Shown: positions 9,267 to 17,194 of the stretch, in pieces
Layout: the number at the start of each line of letters is the position of its first letter
How positions within the stretch are numbered: position 1 is the stretch's first letter
Source: Aquimarina agarivorans
GTDB lineage: Bacteria; Bacteroidota; Bacteroidia; Flavobacteriales; Flavobacteriaceae
Length of the DNA: 64,000 nucleotides
Reading direction: 5' to 3'
Assembly: GCF_000218485.1 (NCBI RefSeq)
Contig: NZ_AFPB01000167.1
Location: 1-64,000, forward strand
Notes under the pieces: model-generated
Told to the model about the DNA's origin: nothing
The model's database searches: none
Seen by the model: the letters and a program-made list of their open reading frames with translations, nothing else
Program-made: the position numbers and the translations under genes

Positions 9267-10145
9267 TTGAGTTCTAAATTTGAAAAATATCAAAAGCGTA
9301 GATTAATTTCCTCCTATTTTTCAGTGATACTAAGTATTGGATTGGTTTTATTTTTACTTGGCTTATTAGGATTATTAGTTTTAAATAGTAAAAAGGTAAC
9401 GGATTATTTTAAAGAACAGATTCCTTTAACCATTTACTTGAAAGATAATGCTAAAGAGGTGGAAACAACTCAGCTCACAAAAAAACTTAAACTATCCGAA
9501 GCTGTAAAGTCAGCTAAATTTGTTTCCAAAAAAGAAGCTGCAGCAACCCACAGCAAGGAAATTGGCGAGGATTTTATAAGTTATTTAGGGACAAACCCGT
9601 TACAAAACTCAATTGATATTAATTTGAATGCTGAATTTGTGAATAATGTAAGTATTGACGACTTTGTGGCTGATATTTTAGCGAAAAAATTTGTTGATGA
9701 AGTAGTATATGACAAGCCACTTATTTCTTTATTAAACGAAAATATCAAGCGTATTAGTTTTTGGGTACTGCTACTTTGTGGAATTTTTACCATTATAGCC
9801 GTGTTGCTGATTAATAATTCAATACGATTAACCGTATACGCAAAGCGATTCACTATAAAAACCATGCAAATGGTAGGGGCAACAAAATCATTTATCAGAA
9901 AACCATTTATTCGGTTAAACTTAACTTTAGGGATACTTGGTGGTCTATTGGCACTATCGGGAATGGGAGCGGTACTATACTACTTGGACAAAACGTTTAT
10001 TGAATTTAATTTTACTTCGGATATTCCAATGTTAGCGGCAGTTTTTTGTGGCGTATTTTTGTTAGGCCTTTTTATAACTTGGTTAAGTACTTTTTTTGCT
10101 GCACAACGTTTTTTAAGTTTGCAAACCGACGAATTGTATTATTAA
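9267..10145 (+). CDS. ftsX: Cell division protein FtsX (permease-like)
   Basis: Membrane partner of the FtsE ATPase; the complex relays cytokinesis to periplasmic peptidoglycan hydrolases. 292 residues, normal length. A membrane segment near residues 16-38, a periplasmic domain of about 120 residues, then three further membrane segments (about 165-185, 215-238, 256-278), the FtsX-type permease topology. The start is TTG at 9267, supported by the usual Flavobacteriia opening KFEKYQKRRLISSYFS right after it. ftsE is not in the window. First gene of a tight plus-strand run through truB. Confidence 0.9.
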   Translation: MSSKFEKYQKRRLISSYFSVILSIGLVLFLLGLLGLLVLNSKKVTDYFKEQIPLTIYLKDNAKEVETTQLTKKLKLSEAVKSAKFVSKKEAAATHSKEIGEDFISYLGTNPLQNSIDINLNAEFVNNVSIDDFVADILAKKFVDEVVYDKPLISLLNENIKRISFWVLLLCGIFTIIAVLLINNSIRLTVYAKRFTIKTMQMVGATKSFIRKPFIRLNLTLGILGGLLALSGMGAVLYYLDKTFIEFNFTSDIPMLAAVFCGVFLLGLFITWLSTFFAAQRFLSLQTDELYY

Positions 10146-10157
10146 ATTTAGTGGCTA

Positions 10158-10559
10158 GTGTTTAAGCGAATATATTTAACCTGTTGTTTCTTAATTTTTT
10201 TAGTAGTAATTAGTTTGGCTTTTATAACGTTCAAACCTGTCAGAAACGTGACCACTTCTGACGTAATTCAAAAAATAGGGGTAGTACAGTATGTATCAGT
10301 TGGAAACGGTGGCGACATTTATATTACCTTGGAAAGCGACACACACAATTACTACATAAACAATGCGTTAAAGCAGGGGTTAAATGCTGATAAATTAAAA
10401 GCTGCTATTTTACAAAAAGAAGTTACCTTGCTGCACATTAAACGGTGGACTCCCTTTAGTACTGATGGGGTTTTTCCACATATTTCGAAATTAAGTTGTA
10501 ACAATAAAGTACTTTTTAACGAAATCATAAACGAAAAAAATGACAAAAGAGACCAATAA
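10158..10559 (+). CDS. Hypothetical membrane-anchored protein
   Basis: 133 residues, not recognised. One hydrophobic N-terminal segment (about 6-25) followed by a polar domain that probably faces the periplasm. The start is GTG, 12 bases after ftsX, and the 3' end overlaps the next gene by 20 bases, so it is translationally embedded in the ftsX-DUF3098-uppP-truB operon. No catalytic motif seen. Confidence 0.65.
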   Translation: MFKRIYLTCCFLIFLVVISLAFITFKPVRNVTTSDVIQKIGVVQYVSVGNGGDIYITLESDTHNYYINNALKQGLNADKLKAAILQKEVTLLHIKRWTPFSTDGVFPHISKLSCNNKVLFNEIINEKNDKRDQ

Positions 10560-10788
10560 TAGACCTTCTGAAAAATTTGTTTTTGAAAAAAAGAATTACG
10601 TATTTATGCTAATAGGTTTAGCTTGTATATCGCTAGGTTATATTCTTATGGCCGGCGGTGGCAGTGATGATCCTAATGTGTTTAACCCTGCAATTTATAA
10701 TTTTCAGCGCATTCGTTTAGCTCCAACACTAATACTTGTCGGTTTCGGAATAGAGGTATATGCCATATTGCTAAATCCAAACAAATAA
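10540..10788 (+). CDS. DUF3098 family small membrane protein
   Basis: 82 residues with two membrane segments (about 21-38 and 60-77) separated by a Gly/Asp-rich loop and the conserved FNFQRI-like stretch typical of DUF3098, a Bacteroidota family found between ftsX and uppP. Function unknown; position suggests an envelope or division role. It overlaps the previous gene by 20 bases and ends 5 bases before uppP. Confidence 0.85.
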   Translation: MTKETNNRPSEKFVFEKKNYVFMLIGLACISLGYILMAGGGSDDPNVFNPAIYNFQRIRLAPTLILVGFGIEVYAILLNPNK

Positions 10789-10793
10789 CGTTT

Positions 10794-11588
10794 ATGGAGG
10801 TTTTTGATGCTATTATCCTTGGTATTATACAAGGATTGACAGAGTTTTTGCCTGTATCATCAAGCGGGCATTTGGAACTAGGGAAAGCTATATTGGGAGA
10901 TACTACCGTAGCTGAAGAATCTTTAATGTTTACCGTAGTGCTTCATTTTGCAACTGCTATCAGTACCTTGATTGTGTTCCGAAAAGATATCGCTGAAATT
11001 ATAGGAGGACTCTTAAAATTTAAATGGAACGCTGAAACGCAATTTGTGGCCAAGATCATGCTTTCGACCATACCAGCCGTAATCATAGGCTTATTTTTTG
11101 AAGATGAACTAGAACAATTATTTGGTGGAAAAGTTACCTTTGTTGGCTTTATGCTACTTATTACGGCAGTACTGTTACGGCTGGCCGATAAGTCAAAAAA
11201 TACGGATAAACCTGTCAGTTACGTTAACAGTATGGTTATAGGTATTTCACAAGCTATTGCTATGCTACCTGGGATTTCGCGTAGCGGAGCAACTATTGCA
11301 ACTTCGGTATTGCTTGGTAACGATAAGTCAAAAGCTGCTCGTTTTTCATTTTTAATGGTGATTCCACTAATTTTTGGAAAAATAGGAAAGGATTTGTTAG
11401 ATGGTGCTATTAGCTCGCAAACAGGCAACAATGTGGCGTTAGGAGCAGGTTTTGTAGCGGCATTAATTAGCGGATATTTTGCATGTACCTGGATGATAGC
11501 CTTAGTTAAAAAAAGCAAACTTTCTTATTTTGCTATATACTGTTTAATAGTAGGTATTATAGCAATAACTGTAGGTTTTTTGCACTAG
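10794..11588 (+). CDS. uppP: Undecaprenyl-diphosphatase
   Basis: Integral membrane phosphatase that recycles the C55 lipid carrier of peptidoglycan and other surface polymers; also gives bacitracin tolerance. 264 residues. Motifs: GLTEFLPVSSSGHLEL (15-30) and PGISRSGATIA (about 160-170), which form the active site. About eight membrane segments. It sits between DUF3098 and truB in the conserved Flavobacteriia order. Confidence 0.95.
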   Translation: MEVFDAIILGIIQGLTEFLPVSSSGHLELGKAILGDTTVAEESLMFTVVLHFATAISTLIVFRKDIAEIIGGLLKFKWNAETQFVAKIMLSTIPAVIIGLFFEDELEQLFGGKVTFVGFMLLITAVLLRLADKSKNTDKPVSYVNSMVIGISQAIAMLPGISRSGATIATSVLLGNDKSKAARFSFLMVIPLIFGKIGKDLLDGAISSQTGNNVALGAGFVAALISGYFACTWMIALVKKSKLSYFAIYCLIVGIIAITVGFLH

Positions 11589-11603
11589 ATATTGCTGTAA
11601 ATT

Positions 11604-12293
11604 ATGGAAGGTCAGGATTATTTAAATGGTCAAACATTATTGATTGATAAACCTTTGGAATGGTCTTCATTTCAGGTGGTTAATAAGTTGCGATGGCTAA
11701 TTCGCAAACAATATGATATAAAAAAAATAAAAGTTGGGCACGCTGGCACGCTGGATCCACTAGCTACGGGGCTTTTACTAATTTGTACAGGAAAATCAAC
11801 CAAAACCATAAACGAGTTACAAGGACAAATAAAGGAATATACAGGTACCATAGTATTAGGAGCTACTACTCCGTCATACGATTTAGAAACCGAAATTAAC
11901 GCTCAATTTCCTACGGATCACCTTACGGAGGAAGGTATACATGCAGCTACCAAGCAATTTGTTGGAAAAATTGAACAGTACCCTCCTGTTTTTTCGGCGC
12001 TAAAAAAAGAGGGCAAACGATTATACGAGTATGCCCGAAATAATGAGGAGGTTGAAATAACACCCAGAGAAATTGAAATAAACAGCTTTGAAATTACAGC
12101 GATTAATGGTGTAAATGTTGATTTCAGAGTGATTTGTAGTAAAGGTACTTACATCCGATCTTTGGCACACGATTTTGGAAAAGCACTACATGCTGGCGGC
12201 CACCTTTCGGCGTTACGACGCACTAAAATTGGTGATTTTAATGTAGCCAATGCCATCACTCTTGAAGTATTTGAAGAGCAGTTTAAAGGGTGA
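11604..12293 (+). CDS. truB: tRNA pseudouridine-55 synthase
   Basis: Makes pseudouridine 55 in the T loop of tRNAs. 229 residues, a short TruB without a large C-terminal PUA domain. The catalytic motif GHAGTLDPLATGLL (45-58) holds the nucleophile Asp51; the second TruB motif around KKEGKRLYEYAR and the KGTYIRSLAHD motif are also present. Last gene of the ftsX-uppP run, 15 bases after uppP. Confidence 0.95.
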   Translation: MEGQDYLNGQTLLIDKPLEWSSFQVVNKLRWLIRKQYDIKKIKVGHAGTLDPLATGLLLICTGKSTKTINELQGQIKEYTGTIVLGATTPSYDLETEINAQFPTDHLTEEGIHAATKQFVGKIEQYPPVFSALKKEGKRLYEYARNNEEVEITPREIEINSFEITAINGVNVDFRVICSKGTYIRSLAHDFGKALHAGGHLSALRRTKIGDFNVANAITLEVFEEQFKG

Positions 12294-12437
12294 TATTGTA
12301 TTATCTATTCAATTTTCTTGATTTAGTTTCTTGATAAAGAGAATAATAGCATATCAGAGCACTTGCAATTTGACTGTAAAAAAGAATAGCGGTAAATCAA
12401 GTATGATGAACGAAATAAAATTCAAGTTGCGTTAAAA

Positions 12438-13010
12438 TCAATCAATTGTTACAAAATCGTCATCACCAGTTCCATTTTCAATAAAAATGGTAACGGGTAC
12501 ACCTGTATCTTTAATGCATTCGTCAGAAAAGAAATTAAATGAAAAGCCCAAATAATTATTGTCTTTATTAAAAAATTCAATATCGCTGTATTTAATTACA
12601 ATTTCGGCATAGTTTGGGCTTTTGTCGAAAAACCACAATTCACCAAACTCACTACTGTTCAAAGACCATCTCCAACCCTGCTCACTGTCAGTGTTGTTGT
12701 TCTCAATAATTTCGCCACTAATTTTTATAGCATTTGTATTTGGAATAACTGTTTTTTTAAGTTGCACAATAACATCACAAATAGAGGTGGGTGCGTCAAA
12801 GATTTCAATTATTGGTGCATTAGTAGTATCTTCTTTTTTGCTGATCTCATCTTTAGTTTTTTCTGACAAAAAAGTTTCTTCTTTATTGGTAGTATTAAAA
12901 ATAGGATTGAAAATAAACTCTTGAGTTTCTTCTTTACTGTCAACATCAGAATTACATGAAGAAATCAACGTCAACGACACTATGAGCAATATAAAAGACT
13001 TTAATTTCAT
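12438..13010 (-). CDS. Hypothetical lipoprotein
   Basis: 190 residues, unrecognised. The N-terminus is a lipoprotein signal with lipobox LISSC (Cys19), followed by an acidic region rich in Lys/Glu (about 24-68) and a C-terminal domain of about 110 residues with beta-strand character. It stands alone on the minus strand between truB and hemW with no partner. Confidence 0.7.
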   Translation of the reverse strand: MKLKSFILLIVSLTLISSCNSDVDSKEETQEFIFNPIFNTTNKEETFLSEKTKDEISKKEDTTNAPIIEIFDAPTSICDVIVQLKKTVIPNTNAIKISGEIIENNNTDSEQGWRWSLNSSEFGELWFFDKSPNYAEIVIKYSDIEFFNKDNNYLGFSFNFFSDECIKDTGVPVTIFIENGTGDDDFVTID

Positions 13011-13653
13011 TATAAATTAATTGTGGAGGAACTACAAAATTAAATAAGTTTGCCTTAATTAGTTGTTAAATTTTTTGTGTAGCAGGTAATTTCTTACGGC
13101 TTTTTTTAATTCATGCTGGTTGTCAGTTAAGATCAAACTACGATTGCTAATTTATTTAGAAATATTTTAGATAAAAAGGAAGAATTTGCAGGTGACTGAA
13201 AAGCTTGAGTGTAAGTATACAGTTCAATTTGGAAGCGGTTTAAGGAGATCGCTTTTGTAATTCCACAACTAAATAATGAAACAAGCTATTTTGTTGCGTT
13301 TGAAAAAGGCGGCTTTCAGGGAGTGCGTTCAAATCGACTCAAAAACCATAATAAAAACGAAGCTGACAATCAGATTGCTATTAAAATACACCTAGTTCCT
13401 GTCTAAACTGCTGGCTTGTATATCCTACAGCTATTTTCTGACAATCAGTTGATAGCTACCAAAAAGTAATTGTAAATTAATTTACAATTACTTTATACTG
13501 GTTCTGATTTTAAATGAGTAATTTAATGTATAAAGGTGTCAATGGATAATCTTAGGTTAGAATAGTGGTATAATATATCATTCAAATACGGATATAAAAA
13601 TCATGCATAAAAACTAAACCACTAATATTCTTTAAAACAATCAAAAGACATGC
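13011..13653. other. Intergenic stretch with a possible gene remnant
   Basis: About 640 bases without an intact gene. Positions 13215-13406 (plus) stay open for 63 codons and end in a stop, with coding-like composition (IAFVIPQLNN ... IAIKIHLVPV), but no usual start codon precedes them, so it may be the 3' end of a lost gene. A copy of a dispersed intergenic motif lies at 13498-13529. The hemW promoter follows. Confidence 0.35.
13498..13529 (+). repeat. Dispersed intergenic element, partial copy
   Basis: Carries GGTTCTGATTTTAAATGA followed closely by AATTTAATGT. The same two blocks, further apart, recur at 21172-21283 and 60060-60120. Confidence 0.4.
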
Positions 13654-13684
13654 TTGGATTAGCAAAAATCATAGTATATTTTTG
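13654..13684 (+). promoter_or_regulatory. Promoter of hemW
   Basis: TATTTTTG at 13677-13684 fits the TAnnTTTG -7 element and TTG at 13654-13656 lies 20 bases upstream, the proper Bacteroidota -33 spacing. Transcription would begin near 13691, leaving a leader of only about 11 bases before the proposed hemW start. Confidence 0.6.
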
Positions 13685-13701
13685 CAGTAAATACTTTAGT
13701 T

Positions 13702-14829
13702 ATTTCAGGCATTTATATCCATATCCCATTTTGCAAAAAAGCATGTCATTACTGTGATTTTCATTTTTCAACCTCTTTTAAAAAAAAGAGTGCTATAATT
13801 AATGCCCTATGCCAAGAAATTATACTAAGGAAAGAAGAATTAAGTGGAGAAAAAATTCAAACCATTTATTTTGGAGGCGGTACACCATCAGTTTGTACAA
13901 TTACTGAAATTAATCAAATTATCAATACTATATATGCTAATTTCTCAGTGTCGGCAGCGCCTGAAATTACACTTGAAGCAAATCCTGATGATTTAAACGA
14001 AGCTAAAATAAGTGATTTGGCTCATACCAAAATTAACAGATTGAGTATTGGTGTACAATCTTTTTGTGAGGCTGATTTACAATTAATGAATCGTGCCCAC
14101 AAAGCCGATGAAGCAATGCAATGCTTGCTGTTAGCAAAAAAATACTTTCAAAATATTTCTATTGATTTAATTTACGGTATTCCTGGAATGACCAATGAAC
14201 GCTGGCAACAAAATTTGACGACAGCATTATTGTTAAAATTGCCACACATTTCAAGTTATGCCCTTACGGTAGAAAAAAACACAGCATTAGAAAAGTTAAT
14301 AAAAAACGGAAAGATCGATGCCGTTAATGATACTTCTGCGGCAGCGCACTACCAAATATTGACAGAAACTTTAGAAAAGGAAGGTTACGTAAATTACGAA
14401 TTTTCTAATTTTGGAAAGCCCCAATTTTTCAGTCAAAATAACACGGCTTACTGGCAAGGAAAAAAATATTTAGGCATTGGTCCATCAGCGCATTCGTTTA
14501 ACGGAATGCAAAGGAGTTGGAATGTTGCCAACAACACACTTTATCTAAATGGAATACAGCACAACAAACCGATGTTTCAAGTTGAAAACTTGAGTACTAC
14601 CGATCGTTTTAACGAATATATTATGACAGGATTGCGCACCATGTGGGGAGTTTCGTTACCCAAAATAGCTGCTGACTTTGGGGGTAACTACCTGAAACAT
14701 CTGGAAAAACACAGTCAAATCCATTTAAATAATGAAGTATTGCTTTTAAGCGATCAGTGTTTGCACCTAACAAAAAAAGGAAAATTTTTGGGCGATGGTA
14801 TTGCAAGTGATTTATTCTTCCTAAATTAG
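13702..14829 (+). CDS. hemW: Radical SAM heme chaperone HemW (apparent ATT start)
   Basis: Heme chaperone related to oxygen-independent coproporphyrinogen oxidase. The first ATG in frame (13948) would remove the whole radical-SAM cluster site. Reading upstream in the same frame gives SGIYIHIPFCKKACHYCDF, with the CxxxCxxC 4Fe-4S motif, and IQTIYFGGGTPS. The frame is open back to a TAG at 13672, and contains no ATG, GTG or TTG before the motif; ATT at 13702 occupies the position where relatives have Met (M-x-GIYIHIP). From 13702 the protein is 375 aa, the normal HemW length. The HemN_C-like end is intact. ATT initiation is inferred; a base error in the assembly is the alternative. The cyclase gene follows 20 bases later. 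Confidence 0.85.
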   Translation: MSGIYIHIPFCKKACHYCDFHFSTSFKKKSAIINALCQEIILRKEELSGEKIQTIYFGGGTPSVCTITEINQIINTIYANFSVSAAPEITLEANPDDLNEAKISDLAHTKINRLSIGVQSFCEADLQLMNRAHKADEAMQCLLLAKKYFQNISIDLIYGIPGMTNERWQQNLTTALLLKLPHISSYALTVEKNTALEKLIKNGKIDAVNDTSAAAHYQILTETLEKEGYVNYEFSNFGKPQFFSQNNTAYWQGKKYLGIGPSAHSFNGMQRSWNVANNTLYLNGIQHNKPMFQVENLSTTDRFNEYIMTGLRTMWGVSLPKIAADFGGNYLKHLEKHSQIHLNNEVLLLSDQCLHLTKKGKFLGDGIASDLFFLN

Positions 14830-14849
14830 TGTCACACAATTGACTTCAT

Positions 14850-15611
14850 ATGAAGATTACACTAAACATTGGAGGAGAAGATTTTTTTGCAAACACTGAT
14901 CTTCCATTAGACATTTCAATTGCATTGCAATCAGGTGTTGAAAACCCTAATGCGTGGTATATTACTCCGCCTGTTATTGAAGCCGAATATAATGAAGAGG
15001 AAGAATGGGTAGGCTCGGTGGCCGAAGGTGGCCCAGTAAATTTTAATCACATTAGCTTTAACCCGCATGCTCACGGAACACATACTGAATGCGTAGGACA
15101 CATTACTCCTGAAAAAAACAACATTCTGGACAGTCTTAAAACCGCACATTTTGTAGCCGAATTGGTAAGTGTAGCCCCTATAAAAGTGGGTAAAGATCGG
15201 CAAATAAATAAAGAGCAGCTTGAAGAATATGCAGAGGAGTTGGAAGGTAGAGATGCCATAATTATAAGAACTGTACCTAATTCGGAGATCAAAAAAACCC
15301 AACAATACAACCATACCAATTGGCCTTATTTAACTGAAGAAGCTGCAGCATATATTGCCAGTTTAAACATCAAACATTTATTAATCGACTTACCTTCCGT
15401 TGATAAAGAAAAGGATAACGGCGCTTTGCTTGCACACAAAGCTTTTTGGCAATATCCTGAAAATACCCGTAAGCAAGCTACAATTACCGAGTTTATATAC
15501 GTACCAGATCATATTATTGATGGTACTTATTTACTCAACTTACAAATTGCTCCTTTTGTAAATGATGCTAGCCCAAGTAGGCCTACGCTGTATGCCCTGA
15601 CTAACAAATAA
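14850..15611 (+). CDS. Cyclase-family protein (KynB-like metal hydrolase fold)
   Basis: 253 residues of the cyclase family that includes kynurenine formamidase. The metal site motif HAHGTHTE (73-80) corresponds to the family HxGTHxD/E signature, and a VGHI stretch supplies the next His. The natural substrate is not clear; many members hydrolyse amide or ester bonds with Zn or Mn. Cytoplasmic, no signal peptide. It follows hemW and precedes DUF4230 in what appears to be one transcription unit. Confidence 0.8.
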   Translation: MKITLNIGGEDFFANTDLPLDISIALQSGVENPNAWYITPPVIEAEYNEEEEWVGSVAEGGPVNFNHISFNPHAHGTHTECVGHITPEKNNILDSLKTAHFVAELVSVAPIKVGKDRQINKEQLEEYAEELEGRDAIIIRTVPNSEIKKTQQYNHTNWPYLTEEAAAYIASLNIKHLLIDLPSVDKEKDNGALLAHKAFWQYPENTRKQATITEFIYVPDHIIDGTYLLNLQIAPFVNDASPSRPTLYALTNK

Positions 15612-15633
15612 GATAGTTTTGTAACTTTACTTT

Positions 15634-16260
15634 ATGGAATTACTTTTTATTGGGCTTATTGCTGGTACCATTTTAGCTTATTTAATTTTTGCGCGTTTTC
15701 AATGGGTTGGAAAAAAAAAGCGCACCGCTACTCAGGCATTAGTATTAAAGGATAAAATAAAGCAGGTATGTAAGTTAATCTCAGTTGAAGGTGATTTTGC
15801 TGAAATTTATCATTACGAAAGTGTTCGTGAAAAGTTTTTTGATATTTTACTAGGAAAAAAGAAAGCCCTGATATTAATTGATGCTAAGGCACACGTAGGC
15901 TTTAATCTTTCTAAAATAAAGATTACATCTAATCCAAAAACTAAAGTACTAAAGCTAACGCATTTTCCGCAACCAGAATTACTTACTATTGAAACCGATT
16001 TCAAGTATTATGATAAAAAAGAAGGCTGGTTAAATCCATTTACATCCAAAGATTTAACGGAAATTAATAAGGAGGCCAAGCAATACATAATAGATAAAAT
16101 ACCACAAAGCGGCTTAATTAATGAAGCCCGTAAAGAAGCTTTAAAAACCATTCTTTTGGCAGAAAGTTTGGCGGAATCCATTGGCTGGAAAATCAACTAC
16201 ACTGCTTTGGAACTGCCTAATAAAAAAACTTCTGAAAAAGACCCTGTACTTATTGAATAA
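15634..16260 (+). CDS. DUF4230 family membrane-anchored protein
   Basis: 208 residues with one N-terminal membrane anchor (about 4-20) and a soluble domain with the LISVEGDFAEIYHYES start and the FDFKYYDKKEGWLNP-type middle region that I associate with DUF4230. Function unknown. 22 bases after the cyclase gene and 14 bases before the YjbR-like gene. Confidence 0.8.
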   Translation: MELLFIGLIAGTILAYLIFARFQWVGKKKRTATQALVLKDKIKQVCKLISVEGDFAEIYHYESVREKFFDILLGKKKALILIDAKAHVGFNLSKIKITSNPKTKVLKLTHFPQPELLTIETDFKYYDKKEGWLNPFTSKDLTEINKEAKQYIIDKIPQSGLINEARKEALKTILLAESLAESIGWKINYTALELPNKKTSEKDPVLIE

Positions 16261-16274
16261 CTAATACTTTATTC

Positions 16275-16631
16275 ATGGATATTGAAACTTACAGAAATTA
16301 TTGTTTGAGCAAAAAAGGAGTTTCTGAATCCTTTCCATTTGATCAAGAAGTATTAGTATTTAAAGTAATGAACAAGATTTTTGCTTTAGGAAATATTAAT
16401 AGCCGTCCTTTAAAAATTAATTTGAAGTGCAATCCAGAAAAAGCGATAGAATACCGGGAACAGTATCCCGAAATTATGCCTGGTTACCACATGAATAAAA
16501 AACACTGGAACACTGTAGATTTTGAAGGTAATTTACCCGATAAAAAGCTTTTTCATTTGATCAATCATTCGTACGAATTGGTAGTTTCTAAACTTTCTAA
16601 AAAAGAAAAAGAGCAGCTAAAGGCATTGTAA
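16275..16631 (+). CDS. MmcQ/YjbR family protein
   Basis: 118 residues, full length for the MmcQ/YjbR fold (double-wing DNA-binding-like domain). Typical features: N-terminal MDIETYRNYCLSKKGVSESFPF, the central FALGN and NLKCNPEKA stretches, and the GYHMNKKHWNTV motif. Biological role uncertain. Last gene of the hemW unit. Confidence 0.85.
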   Translation: MDIETYRNYCLSKKGVSESFPFDQEVLVFKVMNKIFALGNINSRPLKINLKCNPEKAIEYREQYPEIMPGYHMNKKHWNTVDFEGNLPDKKLFHLINHSYELVVSKLSKKEKEQLKAL

Positions 16632-16676
16632 AAATAATAAGTTTAATATTTAATATCTAAAATTAAAAAATATTCT

Positions 16677-16684
16677 TATATTTG
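16677..16684 (+). promoter_or_regulatory. -7 promoter element of tRNA-Leu
   Basis: TATATTTG, an exact TAnnTTTG match, 43 bases before the tRNA. Confidence 0.5.
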
Positions 16685-16727
16685 CACTCGCAAAACAGTA
16701 GTCCTAAGTAAACTGTTAGTAAATTAA

Positions 16728-16809
16728 GCGGGCGTGGTGGAATTGGTAGACACGCTAGACTTAGGATCTAGTGCTTCACGGCGTGGGAGTTCGAGTCTCC
16801 CCGCCCGCA
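16728..16809 (+). tRNA. tRNA-Leu (anticodon UAG)
   Basis: Acceptor stem GCGGGCG/CGCCCGC with discriminator A at 16809; D-arm GTGGAATTGGTAGACAC; anticodon stem CTAGA/TCTAG with loop CTTAGGA, anticodon TAG; a long variable arm (class II), and the T loop GTTCGAGTC. The CCA end is not encoded. It reads CUA-type leucine codons. Confidence 0.97.
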
Positions 16810-16820
16810 CAACATAGGAT

Positions 16821-16848
16821 AAGCCGACTTTAACGAGTCGGCTTTTTT
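16821..16848 (+). terminator. Terminator after tRNA-Leu
   Basis: Nine-base stem AAGCCGACT/AGTCGGCTT, six-base loop, followed by T5, 11 bases after the tRNA. Confidence 0.85.
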
Positions 16849-17090
16849 GTTTGGGGTAGCACATTTTCCTATACAAGGTCAATAAATAGCTGCTAAACAG
16901 AAAGAGGAGACTCTAAAAAAGAATGTTTTTCAAATTAGTTGTTTTTTAATCTTGTCCGAACCCGCCGATAAAATATTTAATTCTTCAAAAAAATAATTTT
17001 GGTTAGGTTTTTCTGTTCAGTTAAAATAGAAAACATGAGCGTAGCCCTAATTACGGAGTTATTTAATTTTTGTTAAATAAGCGAAAAAGA

Positions 17091-17130
17091 GCCATTCTGA
17101 ATGGGGAAATTTAATGCAGGAAACGGTATT
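17091..17130 (+). repeat. Dispersed intergenic element, 3' block
   Basis: CCATTCTGAATGG inverted repeat followed by GGAAATTTAATGCAGGAAACG and GTATT. Near-identical blocks lie at 21243-21283 and 60091-60120. The rest of the 16850-17132 stretch shows no gene. Confidence 0.5.
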
Positions 17131-17132
17131 AA

Positions 17133-17175
17133 ATCAAAACAGGCTTAAAAGGTTACCTTTTAAGCCTGTTTTGAT
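17133..17175. terminator. 21-base inverted repeat ending the beta-helix gene
   Basis: Positions 17133-17153 and 17155-17175 are perfect reverse complements (core ACAGGCTTAAAAGG), 20 bases after the minus-strand stop at 17195. Very likely an intrinsic terminator, although the following T-run is weak. Confidence 0.65.
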
Positions 17176-17194
17176 ATGATAAAAGGGTAAATAT

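Noticed and set aside
15071-15319. Open frames antisense to the cyclase gene and many similar frames opposite or inside other genes.
   Set aside because: They lie inside well-supported genes, lack domains and signals, and follow from codon bias of the real gene.
16728-17175. tRNA-Leu followed by a long inverted repeat, as an integration site of a mobile element.
   Set aside because: No integrase, no duplicated tRNA 3' end and no phage-like genes are present; the inverted repeat is best explained as the terminator of the beta-helix gene.
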